Below, piece by piece: positions 54,701 through 61,159 of a stretch of DNA of 64,000 nucleotides. Below the pieces are notes generated by a model. It was not told where the DNA came from. It ran no database searches and saw only the letters and a list, made by a program, of their open reading frames with translations. This DNA is from Antedon mediterranea (taxonomy: Eukaryota > Echinodermata > Crinoidea > Comatulida > Antedonidae): the NCBI RefSeq assembly GCF_964355755.1, contig NC_092680.1, forward strand, positions 19,695,001-19,759,000, read 5' to 3'. A program made the translations under genes and the position numbers. Every line of letters starts with the position of its first letter. Within the stretch, counting starts at the first letter, position 1.

Positions 54701-57409
54701 GTCATATCACTACCATATTTGGACATATCACTATTATATTTGGGCACATAAAACTTTTTTGTTAAACTAGTTTGATAGTGTAGACAGAGCTTTACACAAA
54801 CTGGAGAGCAATTTTGAATATAATTTGCAGCTTCTTTTTTTTCTCTGAATTTCAAAGTATTGCATTTCTGAGTTGCATTTCAGCCCAGTTCAAGAATGAT
54901 TTAATCACACAGACAAGAAAAGAAGTATTGTTCCTGTATAAAAGAAGGAATCAGAAAAAAAATTAACATTACTAATACTCGGCTAGCAGAGTTCTTGTAA
55001 TTCACTGTCCTCTTTCCACCACTCCTGACAATAACTGCATGTACAATAATTTCAAAGTGGCGCGGATTGTCTGTGTCCTCCAAAATGTTTTGAAATGCCT
55101 TTGTAATCCGTTCATATTCACTCATGGTCTTTGTCATCAGTTACTCGTTGTTGTGTCCGAAATGATTGATTATACTTTGCTTATAATAGTTCACAGAGTT
55201 GATGATGTTACCGTTTCAACATCCATTTAACTTGTCCGCATACGCAGCTAAAGATTCCACAAGGTCACCATGCCCTCTAGATAACAAATCACTATATATG
55301 TTATTGCGTTTAAAAAAAAGAAAATTCTAGATAAAATAAATTTAATGTTTTCAATCATTTTTTGAATAATTTTTAAAATACAAAAAGGAGCAAGCATTAG
55401 CTAGACATAGGCCTGAACAGGTTTAACTGCTCTTTTTCAAACATTTACAAAACAATAATTAATAATAAACAAAAAGTTAGAAAGTTATTTAAAATGACAT
55501 AATGTAATCAATTATACAATTCAATTAATACAAAATAATATAAATGAGTTACATTACAATTTAAATGAATTTAAACAGGAATAATTATCAGAATAAATGT
55601 ATCATATTCGTAAAAGCACTGTTCTATTTTTCTTGTTAGTAAATTAATTAAATTTGACAATCTGCAGTTAGTTGCACAAACAAGGGGATTTTCATCTTGT
55701 TTTGAAAAATATTCTCGCTATTCTTTGATATGATTTATTTTTATACTTTTGTGTAGGGACAATGCAATCTATAATCCCTTGTAATCAATTTCATCTGACA
55801 TGAAATGTTGTTTGTTATAATACTAGATTAATTTGTTCCAAGTAATAGCAATTGCACTCATTCATTTTTCTTTGTGTTTCGTATTTCCATTGTTTTCTTC
55901 CTCAAGGCTATAGTATTTAAACTAAAGATGATGGCTTACTTGATTTATATTCATTCATTTTTTTATGGCGTTTAACAGAAAACGGAGCACATTTGATGCT
56001 TGTGAAAGTGACAAAGTGATTTTAGTTTTCTAGTAATTACTCCGCTTGTGTGAAAACTCGCTGCCTAGTTTGCGTATCGTATGAACAATGCCCTGAATTT
56101 GGTTACCTTTAGGCTATCAGAAGCTGAAAATTACAATTTCAATTGCCACACATTTTAAGATAATTCTCATTGTAATATGCATTATTTTATCAATTCTGCG
56201 GCTGTAGGATTATCGTACAGTACTGTATACACTTTCAAAATGAAGAGGACACTTTTGATGTTGGGGAAGTTATATGTATTGTTTTGCTAATATTTATACC
56301 AATCATCAGAAGAAGTAGTCTAATTTCAACTTAACCTAGAAATGAAATGAAATATCTTTTGTTTGTGATGCTAACTGAAAATTGGATTTATTGAAAAAAA
56401 TTTTTAAAAAATACCATTAAAATAGCTGTAACTTCTTTGGCTGTATAAACTAATTATTTTGTTGATAGTTAGTAGTTAAATGCAAATTATTAAATGGTTT
56501 AATTTATCAAGCAAGATTACAAATGATACCGTTGAACAACAGAAATGGGTTAATGCTTAATGTTAATTGTACAGTACATTATTCAGTTTTATCGATTTTT
56601 AGGAGTTTCTTTGTTCTGCCAAAATGCATAACTCATTCACTACCATAAGTACACATTCAACAACAGACAACAACATTCTTGTTCGTTCATTTCAAATCAA
56701 TTGTAGTCAAATTGATTTTTTTTTAAAGCCTACACAAAAATAAAACATATATAATTGTTTTTCTGACCTGTTTTTATTGTATTTTTTTTGGTCAAATAAA
56801 TAAATTTAATTAAATTTTATTTTGAACAATGCTCTTGGTTTTGTTAACAAATTTAACTTCCCTAGACTCATGGTCTAGGATATTCATTTTAAATGCATAG
56901 GCAGTTACAGTATTATAATATATTTTTACATTTTAAGTATATAGTATATTTTAAAAATGTCAAGATTTTCTATAAAATAATACCAGTATCTCATTAATGT
57001 TTTTCTTTAATGTATATTTGTCACAGTAATTTAGAGTCTTTAATGATGCATTCACTAATCTTACATGCATGTTGTCTTGTAATTCAAACCAGTCGATGTT
57101 GTTGAAATTTTAGTTCATTAAAATTATTCATAAACCTGAGAAATATTTTATAAATAAATAAATCTAAAGCAAGATATGAAAATTTTTTATTTGCCGAGTG
57201 AGTACATCTAGTGAAAATGTAAATTTGATTCATAGTTTATTAAAAACATAATTTTATCTTTGTGAATTTAGCCTCTTAGCCCATCTGCTTACAAGAGTCC
57301 ACCCGCAGCGAAACTGGCGTTAGAGAAGGTGACATCAAAATCTGGATTCTTTTACTCAAGACTTGGCTCGCTGAAAACAGGATGGTTAGCAAACATTGGA
57401 AAGGAGTAG
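21719..57409 (+). CDS. COG1: Conserved oligomeric Golgi complex subunit 1, 25 exons
   Basis: Exons: 21719-21795, 22032-22143, 22432-22535, 23662-23728, 24367-24552, 39436-39477, 39961-40047, 40423-40459, 40988-41182, 41671-41739, 42198-42385, 42787-42891, 43260-43489, 43933-44124, 44442-44537, 44761-44868, 45082-45127, 45513-45580, 46005-46098, 49241-49318, 49830-49906, 51155-51329, 53614-53745, 54394-54582, 57272-57409. They give 963 residues in one consistent frame, close to human COG1 (980). COG1 is in lobe A of the COG tether for retrograde intra-Golgi vesicles. Family signatures include EDLRQMVGERYRELIEAADT near the N terminus, LRGTQLYLLACHI, KGLTAIRDALWELLT, SWYVQSLLFELCSEINRVGG, IDPFDLDVFTVHINSNL and EQHNILPLSTSQARFNLLPL near the C terminus. 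The ATG has A at -3 and G at +4. Intron 5 hosts the antisense GPCR array and intron 19 a minisatellite. Confidence 0.95.
21900..21995 (-). mobile_element. tRNA-like SINE fragment (COG1 intron 1)
   Basis: The minus strand reads TGTGGCGTAAGCGTTGGGCA and then GGAGTTCGATTC, a tRNA-like head with A- and B-box spacing. No clear body or tail is visible. Confidence 0.5.
22655..22800 (+). mobile_element. SINE-W fragment (COG1 intron 3)
   Basis: CTAGTGATCTGGAG, a B box GGGTTCGAGTCCC, CCCGAGAATTACTT and GTAGGGCAAAACATCTGACC align with the inverted copy near 38870. The 5' part of the tRNA head is missing. Confidence 0.6.
22801..23661. other. COG1 intron 3 remainder, no gene seen
   Basis: AT-rich DNA. 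The frame at 22845-23060 has no splice context or domain. Nothing else is recognisable. Confidence 0.4.
24553..25273. other. Start of COG1 intron 5 before the GPCR array
   Basis: No gene is visible. The 3' flank of GPCR copy 1 here does not match the 3' flank shared by copies 2-6, so this marks the array edge. Confidence 0.45.
25274..26116 (-). CDS. Class A (rhodopsin-like) GPCR, array copy 1
   Basis: A 280-residue single-exon receptor with seven hydrophobic segments. Class A marks: Asn1.50 in AANLLVIF, Asp2.50 in VIDLLGS, ERY for DRY at the end of TM3, Pro5.50 and Tyr5.58 in TM5, MTPGY in TM6, and NPFIY for NPxxY in TM7. Trp4.50 and the usual Cys3.25 are absent; Cys at the TM2/ECL1 border (VACN) and in ECL2 (NCRE) may pair instead. 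An N-glycosylation site NSS is at residue 2. The C terminus ends KIINEMM, unlike the IIHCIAN of its siblings. Lineage-specific receptors of this kind are common in echinoderms and often chemosensory, but the ligand is unknown. Confidence 0.88.
   Translation of the reverse strand: MNSSDTLEKSIFVTGAVVSSIGIAANLLVIFVFIYNRSFKKSFSIKLLLHQSVIDLLGSIVFIVFVACNTNYGSKTLYTLKLTFWYITVTSSYNLVVITIERYIAVVHPYIYHQNKSRRNILYYACFIIQYLPGLIFVVINIIKTENCREKDTFYLLIGSFIKWFLPTTSMTFCYGRILWTIFRRSVAGTSLSQPQQKNNASRKTNLLSTLLLVTCVFYITMTPGYIICVIDHFCSCIDLIFYDIWLFLLALNLTINPFIYAMTFSEFQQGLLKIINEMM
26117..26400 (-). promoter_or_regulatory. Conserved 5' flank of the GPCR copies
   Basis: About 280 bp upstream of copy 1 are nearly repeated upstream of copies 2 (28069), 3 (32325), 4 (34433) and 5 (36336), with shared words such as TTAGATGATACTAGAAAAT and ATTCGGTTCAAATTTCC. 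Copy 6 has a different flank. A common promoter and 5' UTR carried along by duplication is likely. Confidence 0.4.
26401..27180. repeat. GPCR array spacer type X, first copy
   Basis: Contains AGGTCCAATGGACGGGCACC and ATGATGGCGCTCTTTAACTG, also present in the second X spacer (from 34722) but not in the Y spacers. The part nearest copy 2 (26820-27080) is common to all spacers. Confidence 0.75.
27199..28068 (-). CDS. Class A GPCR, array copy 2
   Basis: 289 residues, single exon, seven-TM, with the same class A marks as copy 1 (ERY, MTPGY, NPFIY). It differs by an ICL3 reading SKPEIGASSQPQQKNN and an ECL2 with MMEKVPKNC, both shared with copy 5. Sequons NRS and NSS are near the N terminus. The C terminus is KIIHCIAN. 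It lies between an X spacer (3' side) and a Y spacer (5' side). Confidence 0.88.
   Translation of the reverse strand: MNRSDTNSSVGFDISIIVTGAVVSSIGIVANLLVIFVFLYNGSFKKSFSIKLLLHQSFIDLVGSIAFIVFVACNPNYGSKTFYILKLTFWYITVTSSCNLVVITIERYIAVVHPYIYHQNKSRRKILYYTCFIIPYLPGLIAVIIDIIMMEKVPKNCREVNTFSLLVGSFIGWFLPTTTMTYCYGRILWTIFSKPEIGASSQPQQKNNSSRNTNLLSTLLLVTCVFYITMTPGYISCVVNHFCSCIDPIIHETFDLLLALNLTINPFIYAMAFTEFQQGFLKIIHCIAN
28351..29330. repeat. GPCR array spacer type Y, first copy
   Basis: Has CATTCAGGACATGTCAGGTT, GAGTTAGCTGCTGGC and TACTGGGGGATTTATAG. The same block recurs at about 32611-33555 and 36621-37605. The stretch nearest copy 3 is common to X and Y. Confidence 0.75.
29620..31726 (+). mobile_element. 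5'-truncated non-LTR retrotransposon in GPCR copy 3
   Basis: A 2.1 kb insertion between direct repeats AAGTA (29615-29619 and 31727-31731) in an otherwise GPCR-like sequence. It carries an intact reverse transcriptase frame but no endonuclease domain, as expected of 5' truncation during target-primed reverse transcription. The 3' end is AT-rich (GATATAAAGAAAT) without a long poly-A. Confidence 0.88.
29662..31617 (+). CDS. LINE reverse transcriptase (ORF2 fragment)
   Basis: 651 codons without a stop. It starts in the linker before the polymerase (SPKWFD), so the first Met is only the first available. RT motifs appear in order: YRPISLLP at about residue 233, DFSKAFD at 304-310, SGVPQGS at 359-365, FADD at 391-394 (catalytic Asp pair), then a thumb/C-terminal region with YRDLGIFID and NRLLGLMWR. 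No RNase H was seen. The pattern fits the jockey/CR1/L2 group, but clade assignment needs a tree. The intact frame implies a young copy. Confidence 0.9.
   Translation: MFYDLVDAAVRDLVPTIKIRKKSPKWFDAELVKALKSKEHYHRIWKQFPSIISRQNFCVARTNFKKLSNCKYKAYLKCISSDLVASPKRFWTWIKCKRKTTSNAISISDGVKVADSPQAKATLFNNFFVSAFSDSRDTPIAEHLDLPELNVDVLNNISIYQDNVEYLLRSVSVDKAVGNDPISNHTLKLCSSTLSLPITNIFKHSISSGTFPDQWKTANVVPIHKNGSKAKVQNYRPISLLPTISKILERVINTQLLCHVSPIISQDQHGFMPGRSCETNLATLLSTVYEAIETKKQCDIIYTDFSKAFDKLSHNLLLLKLHQFGINGTLFSWFKSYLGGRMQRVVIDGATSNSLPVISGVPQGSILAPLLFNIFVNEIPNLFQNSNCLMFADDLKIYKIITTTEDSVALQADLERLGTWVSDWKMSLKSEKCKVLSCSLKKKPIIFAYSVQEEVLESVNSYRDLGIFIDRKLTFISHVDHVVRKANRLLGLMWRNCKHFSPYTKRALYLSLVQPSFNFCSIIYNSLSASQASRIDRTHNKFLRFVGPAANLPPIVSPTSRRARQDLHFLYKCLTSKFDCDLVSLFYFNVPVRNLRSKPFLHVKFSRVNVCKNGIFCRLSSLYNSCILKNNSLDIFNCNFSQFKCIINEII
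32611..33555. repeat. GPCR array spacer type Y, second copy
   Basis: Nearly the same as the first Y spacer, but about 27 bp are missing near 33000, where GAAGATCTCATTTAAAAT directly joins. It separates copies 3 and 4. Confidence 0.75.
33563..34432 (-). CDS. Class A GPCR, array copy 4
   Basis: 289 residues, single exon, seven-TM with ERY, TPGY and NPFIY. It is more diverged than copies 1-3: the TM2/ECL1 Cys is replaced (AAFNPNYG), a Cys appears in TM3 (IICWYI, about position 3.32), and ICL3 reads SSLQQQQRNKAG. ECL2 keeps a Cys (INCHKND), which would lose its proposed ECL1 partner. Sequon NSS is at residue 2. Confidence 0.87.
   Translation of the reverse strand: MNSSDTNSSFIELDKSIIVIGAVLRSIGILSNLLVIFVFVYNRSFKKSFSIKLLLHQSFIDLVGSIVFIVFAAFNPNYGSETSFIVEIICWYIIITSSYNLVVITIERYIAVVHPYIYHQNKSRRNILYYACFIIPYLPGLIHIVVYIKTESIINCHKNDIISILIASFIGWFLPITAMTYCYGRILWTIFRRSVAGTSSLQQQQRNKAGRNTNLLSTLLMVTTVFYVTITPGYLNCVVQHLCSCIDPIILNIFNILLCLNLTINPFIYAMVFSEFQQGFLKIIHCIAN
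34722..35470. repeat. GPCR array spacer type X, second copy
   Basis: Repeats the first X spacer almost base for base, with small changes (CAGCACGGTGC, an added GGG before GAATGAAAAGG). It lies between copies 4 and 5, as the first lies between 1 and 2. Confidence 0.75.
35481..36335 (-). CDS. Class A GPCR, array copy 5
   Basis: 284 residues, single exon, seven-TM with ERY, TPGY and NPFIY. The N terminus MNSSDTLDKSI resembles copy 1, while ECL2 (MMEKVPKNC) and ICL3 (KPEIGASSQPQQ) match copy 2, so the gene looks mosaic. ECL1 has an extra Cys (CNPYYCSEAS). Confidence 0.88.
   Translation of the reverse strand: MNSSDTLDKSIIVTGAVVSSIGIAANLLVIFVFVYNRSFKKSFSIKLLLHQSVIDLLGSITLIVFVACNPYYCSEASFILDIIFWYILVTSSYNLVVITIERYIAVVHPYIYHQNKSRRNILYYACFIIPYLPGLIAVIIDIIMMEKVPKNCHEVNTFSLLVGSFIGWFLPTTSMTYCYGRILWTIFRKPEIGASSQPQQKNNASRKANLLSTLLLVTCVFYITITPGYSSWVVDHFCSCIDPIIHETFDLLLALNLTINPFIYAMAFTEFQQGFLKIIHCIAN
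36621..37605. repeat. GPCR array spacer type Y, third copy
   Basis: Same order of blocks as the first Y spacer, including the 27 bp missing from the second. It separates copies 5 and 6. Confidence 0.75.
37614..38474 (-). CDS. Class A GPCR, array copy 6 (outermost)
   Basis: 286 residues, single exon, seven-TM with ERY, MTPAY and NPFIY. The start is MKNDNSSAGLDKSI, unlike the others. ECL1 has TCYPYYGSE, TM3 has IICWYI as in copy 4, ECL2 VECREND, and ICL3 TIGNPSSQPQQRNN. The upstream flank differs from copies 1-5, so its transcriptional control may differ. Confidence 0.87.
   Translation of the reverse strand: MKNDNSSAGLDKSIIVTGAVVSSIGIVANLLVIFVFVYNRSFKKSFSIKLLLHQSVIDLIGSIVFIVFSTCYPYYGSETSFILDIICWYILVTSSYNLVVITIERYIAVVHPYIYHQNKSRRNIWYYACFIIPYLPGLIPVIIYNKNEDVVECRENDTISILIASFIGWFLPITTMTYCYGRIIWKLFRRSTIGNPSSQPQQRNNDGRKTNLLSTLLLVTIVFYITMTPAYISCVIDHVCSCIDLIIHEIFDLLFALNLTINPFIYAMAFSEFQQGFLKIIHCIAN
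38865..39040 (-). mobile_element. SINE-W copy, tRNA head and body
   Basis: On the minus strand: GTGCTAGCTCAGTGGTCCAG (A box), CTAGTGATCTGGAGGTCATG, GGTCCGACCCGAG (B box) and a body ending CAGAGTAGGGCAAACACCTG. It is the most complete copy of this family here. Confidence 0.7.
39208..39355. mobile_element. MITE-A copy 7 (COG1 intron 5)
   Basis: AAGCTCTGTCTACACTATC at the left and GTAGACAGAGCTT at the right. It lies about 80 bp before the exon 6 acceptor. Confidence 0.9.
39800..39910 (-). mobile_element. SINE body fragment (COG1 intron 6)
   Basis: GTATCTTGCCTAAGGATATA and GCATTATGCCACAG match the body and head junction of the SINE at 1861-2160 in the same orientation. Confidence 0.5.
41250..41425 (-). 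mobile_element. SINE-like fragment (COG1 intron 9)
   Basis: CACCTGGGTGGGAAGG, AGAATCTTGCTCAAGGAC and ACCGGACCGCAACCTCTG recall the antisense SINE layout (body, then tRNA-like head) but are diverged. Confidence 0.4.
43608..43895 (+). mobile_element. SINE-L copy 1, tRNA-derived (COG1 intron 13)
   Basis: The head GTGGCCGAGCAGTTAAGAC resembles a Leu/Ser tRNA A-box region. GTTTGAGGCTCACTC (B box) follows, then a core with GTCTTCTCGGATAAGG and GTAGGTCCAGTGTACACA, and a tail ending AATAAAAT. Confidence 0.8.
45177..45381. mobile_element. MITE-B copy 3 (COG1 intron 17)
   Basis: AAGGCCAATTTACAGAAAC at the left and TTGTGTAAATTGGCCTT at the right. The inner TGGTTTTCCGCTTACCATTA is shared with copy 1. 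Confidence 0.75.
45459..45482 (+). other. Exon-like echo of COG1 exon 18
   Basis: TGTAGAAATGCCAAAGTGCA and then ACCAAG|GTATGT imitate the start of exon 18 at 45512 (TGTAGAAGTGACAGAGTGGA, ACCAAG), with an AG before and a GT donor after. It is too short for a normal exon and unneeded for frame, so a decayed partial duplication is likely. Confidence 0.4.
46102..49130. repeat. 22-bp minisatellite, about 135 copies, filling COG1 intron 19
   Basis: The main unit is GCATCACACTTGG AGGGTTCAT, with variants CACACATGG, TTACACTTGG, CACGCATGG and, at the left end, CATGCATGGAAGAG. The first unit begins at base 4 of the intron (GTAAGTCATGCATCACACATGG), so it includes part of the splice donor. The unit has no stop in any plus frame, and 22 is not a multiple of 3, so all three plus frames stay open for about 1000 codons and show the same 22-residue period. 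This is an arithmetic effect, not evidence of a protein. The array ends 110 bp before exon 20. Confidence 0.97.
50054..50382 (+). mobile_element. SINE-L copy 2 (COG1 intron 21)
   Basis: GAGTGGCCGAGCGGTTAAGA, B box GGGGTTCGAGGCTC, the shared TCTTCTCGGATAAGGAC core and an (AAAC)n tail at 50364-50382. It is the best-preserved copy. Confidence 0.88.
50520..50890 (+). mobile_element. SINE-L copy 3 (COG1 intron 21)
   Basis: Head ATGGCCGAGCGGTTAAGGC with AAGGGTTCGAGGCCGACTC, then the same core. A GATTAGCCCCTGTA-type word is repeated near 50770-50800. It stands in tandem with copy 2, 140 bp downstream. Confidence 0.82.
51330..53613. other. COG1 intron 22, no gene seen
   Basis: Contains MITE-A copy 8 and an (AT)n run at about 52783-52804. 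The frame that continues exon 22 to 51521 is intron read-through. No RNA gene or other repeat was recognised. Confidence 0.5.
51688..51844. mobile_element. MITE-A copy 8
   Basis: AAGCTCTGTCTACACTATC to TGTAGACAGAGCTT, with TTA on the left and TA on the right. Confidence 0.9.
54583..57271. other. COG1 intron 24, AT-rich
   Basis: MITE-A copy 9 is at its start. A 78-codon minus-strand frame (54901-55137) looks more protein-like than its surroundings but is unrecognised. From 55300 on, only AT-rich sequence is seen. Confidence 0.45.
54650..54792. mobile_element. MITE-A copy 9 (left end eroded)
   Basis: The right end GATAGTGTAGACAGAGCTT and core are intact; the left end is degraded to AAATTTTGTGTGAAAAAAAA. 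Confidence 0.8.
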
Positions 57410-58820
57410 AGATGATGGACATGCAGTACCAGTAAGACATATGTCTTAATTAAGTTCATATTTAATTAAATTATTATAGACTATCCTGGATTAATTATGT
57501 GCACCTTGATGTGCCTAAAGAAATTTGTTTTCCTTATTTCAACTATTTGACTTTTGAAACAGTGAATCTCTTGAACCATGGATGAATTATTTTTAAATTT
57601 ATTTAAATATTTCCCCTATGCTTGAATCATAAATGAACTAGTTAAGATTGCTCCACAGTAATAACATTACGGTTGGGATAAATATCAGGGAAAGGGTTGT
57701 ATTTGGAGGCTAACTTGAACACTTTGGCCATACAATAACAGAGTTCGTATGTACAGTACTATTGAATGTCCATAATTACTACAGAAATGTGTACGAAATT
57801 AGAGATAAATACACTGTACTATTGAAGAGCAAACTGCACAAAATTATAATTGACTTAAATTATGGTAAGCCTGGTAAAAAAAGGCACAATAATTATGGAC
57901 AAACGACCCATGCCACAAGAAGGCCTGCTGTACAAGCGTACGACACAGTGTGGTGGCCTTTTAATTCTATGATGCACCAAGCAACAGTGTTAAGCAGAAG
58001 GATTGTTTGACCTGATGTGTACAAAACTACTATGGACAAATTTGTATCAAGACTACTGAAATTAAACAAGTTGATAACTCTGCAGCAGCTTATCCTCACC
58101 AATTTGCTTCCTGCCCAGGTTTGGAAAACACTACAGTATTTTAATGCAGCGTTGTTGTATCAATTGTACTGTCTTACTGTCGGGCTTCATCGAATTATGT
58201 GCAACAAAACAGAAAAAAAAACAAGAATAGAGGCCACAATATACTGTATATTTCTACACATCATATTATATGAATGAGTTAACCACATTGGTGGCGCTGT
58301 TTACAATAGTTGTAATTTCAGCTGGTTAGTCACAACACTCATTTGATATTGAATGATCCCGTAAGTCTTTGGAGACCTGATCGAGGGAAGGTAATTTCAC
58401 GGCCTATTGGTTATCAGTTCATAATATTATTGGACAACCATGACCTGAGTTATATTCTGGGTCTTGCCTTCTGTAACGTTGTATATTTCATGTGTCTTAA
58501 TGTACTCTGCTTCTCAACCGTATTTATCAATGGAATTATGGAATTACCGTTATAGATATTCATCATCTTTTACCGACAATTACAAAGAAAAGGAAAACAT
58601 GGACATTATTTTAGAAGTTGTGACCTAACGGCAAGGATACAATTCATAAAACTACTATAAATTTAGAATTCAGTACTTTTTTTATACCAATGACATTAAA
58701 AGACTAAATACAGAATGCTTCACTTATTTGTGATCAAAGTATTTCCATTCATTATTTTTATTAACGTTTTTTTTTATTGAATTCTTTACTGATTATTGTA
58801 GCATATAAAAAATAAATGGA
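57410..58820 (+). other. COG1 3' UTR candidate
   Basis: Follows the TAG at 57407. A candidate AATAAA is at 58811-58816. Open frames within (57762-58010, 58017-58277, 58343-58555) lack recognisable domains and are treated as UTR. The exact transcript end is not determinable here. Confidence 0.4.
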
Positions 58821-59082
58821 ATTTCTAAAGTAGTTTGAAGGTGGTAGATATTAAAATATTTATTTCTATTTATTAAGTGACGATGCCAGTAACATGCTAA
58901 ATGTTTTTTGGTAGGCCTATAGTTAAGAATTATTTAATGATATTTTGGGTGTATGTTGATTAAATAACACCTCGTTAGAGTTGAAAACAAATTCTGTTGG
59001 ATTTAATTCTTTTTCTGGGCATGTTCTCAAAATATTTAATTATGTAGAATAATTAAATGGAAAATTAAATACACACTTGTCA

Positions 59083-59223
59083 CGCACTGTCTACACTATC
59101 AAACTTTATGTGACAAAACAATGTGATGTGCCCATATATGGACATGATGATGTCATATCACTACCATATATGGTATATCACTACTACTCACTATACCATA
59201 TTTTGATAGTGTAGGCAGAGCTT
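59083..59223. mobile_element. MITE-A copy 10
   Basis: GCACTGTCTACACTATCAAA at the left and GATAGTGTAGGCAGAGCTT at the right. The core has a local CACTAC/ACTCAC rearrangement. Confidence 0.8.
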
Positions 59224-60430
59224 TACATAACCAATAATATTGAACATAAACATTAAATTACATTAATGAAATGATAATGTATTAAATGTTATTAAAGAAC
59301 TAATTTTTTCAGTTGTATAATTTTTTTTTATGGGATAAAATTACTTGGACCATTAACTACAGTAATTAAATTATATTAAAAATCATTGATAGAATTGTGT
59401 ACATATAAACCTATCTAGTAAAATAAATTTAAAAAAAATAATATTTCATGTGAGTTCTTTTTTTCAAGCCTAAGTTTTTTTTCTTTGAATTTGAATACGG
59501 TAATGTTTTTGATTGATGTTTGAAGTTTTGTTGAATTGTCTGGAATATTAGAGAAATTGATTGACAGCCATGTGACCCCAATTTATCAACATGCATCTCC
59601 TTGCTACTTTTATAGTTCGAAACGTTGATCTTTCTTTGTCATTACATTTTATTTTGAAGTTATAAAGTAAACATCTTCTTATTCGTAAATAATTTTGTTA
59701 AAAAAAAAAGAATCTTCATGGAATTAATAATTGATTTTATTTATTGTAATATCATATCTTATTTATATCTATCAAAGTAATTAATAATATTGTTTTGGTC
59801 CAAACTGTCTATTTTAACTGGAGCATGTCTAATTATATTGTTTACGTTACGAGTCTCAATTACATAGTGTAAAAAAATAGTCGTATATAATTTACCTGGA
59901 CTGATAACAGTAAAATGTGTAAATTTTGTAACTGTAGACGAAATGGTGATTATCGTTCTGTTGTGAATTAGACATTGGATAAATACTATAATTCCCGTAA
60001 GGGAATGTACTACCCTAACTGCTCCTCAGTAACTTGTATCGGATATCATGCGTAATTAGCTACAGTAAAAATACACAATTGTCGTTTCTACACCACGTTT
60101 GTGTCTGTTATTGCAGATATAGCTAATGAACTTGAACGAATGTTGTTAGTATGAATTGCATCGACCAATCACATTTCAGATTGAAGTCGTAGAATGAGGT
60201 AGATACAAATTAACTGTTAAGTGTCGGATATGTTAGTACATTTTGTACATTAATATTCAAGAATATTTCCGAATTTGTAAATGTAAAGTTGTTTGGTTGT
60301 ATACCTACCAATTCCAGAATCTTTAATTCTAGTCTTAAATTGTGATCATTTCTATCTCAAAACTAAATACGAAGCCAACATGATGATTTTTTCCTCTTCT
60401 CTGGAAATAAAGGTTAGATGATGACAACAT
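59224..60430. other. Intergenic, nothing recognised
   Basis: AT-rich DNA with no splice-flanked coding block, tRNA or repeat that I can identify. Confidence 0.5.
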
Positions 60431-60435
60431 CTTTA

Positions 60436-60545
60436 GTAATAATAATAATAATAAATTTGGTCTTTTTTAAAGTGCATAATGCATAAAGCCTCTATGCGCT
60501 TCACCTAACATTTGCATGAAAACATGAATTTAATTAAATCCTTTA
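60436..60545 (-). mobile_element. SINE/LINE 3' tail fragment
   Basis: An (AAT)n run followed by CATAAAGCCTCTATGCGCTT resembles, in the same orientation, the 3' end of the SINE at 1861. Only the tail remains. Confidence 0.4.
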
Positions 60546-60820
60546 TATAGAATGTATTTGTATTTAGGTTTTACCATAGATTTTCCAAGAGGTGATTTTC
60601 TCATTCTTGTTGTAAATATTGCAGTCTAATTGCTTGTTTCATTATTCAAAGAAAGCGAACTCTCGTTACCGCTACCCATCTTTATACTGTCGTTAGTTTT
60701 AGATTTGTTTCATGTAACAATAATTACCCACTAAGCCAAATTCTAAATATAGAAATTACTTTCAAGATATTCTATCCTATACAATTTGTTTTAATCAGAA
60801 CCAAACATTAAACTAGATTT

Positions 60821-60843
60821 GAACTCGTCACTTTGACGAGTTC
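60821..60843. repeat. Perfect 10-bp hairpin
   Basis: GAACTCGTCA and TGACGAGTTC face each other across a 3-bp CTT loop. It lies at the left edge of the TGACGTCA-bearing repeat region, so it may be an element end. Confidence 0.6.
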
Positions 60844-61159
60844 GGGTTATCCGCGCAAACGCAACATGCACATACGTTTTAAATATATGAACGGCAACAA
60901 TTATTATGCCATCCTATGACATGAAATAAATATGTTTACAGTGCTGAATTGTACCTATTTTGTATCATACAGCATATTACAGTATTTACAGAATACACTG
61001 TATATGTTATATACAGTGTAGCGTAGACGAAATTACGAGACCCATCTTTTAAATCCAATTATTAACACGATGACGTTATCAAATTGACATATAAAGATAA
61101 CTATTTTAGAAGATAATTATCTAAATAATTACATTAATACAAATTTGAAGAATTTTGGG

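Noticed and set aside
57762-58555. Three short plus frames after COG1
   Set aside because: They lie in the likely 3' UTR, have no domain and no splice context.
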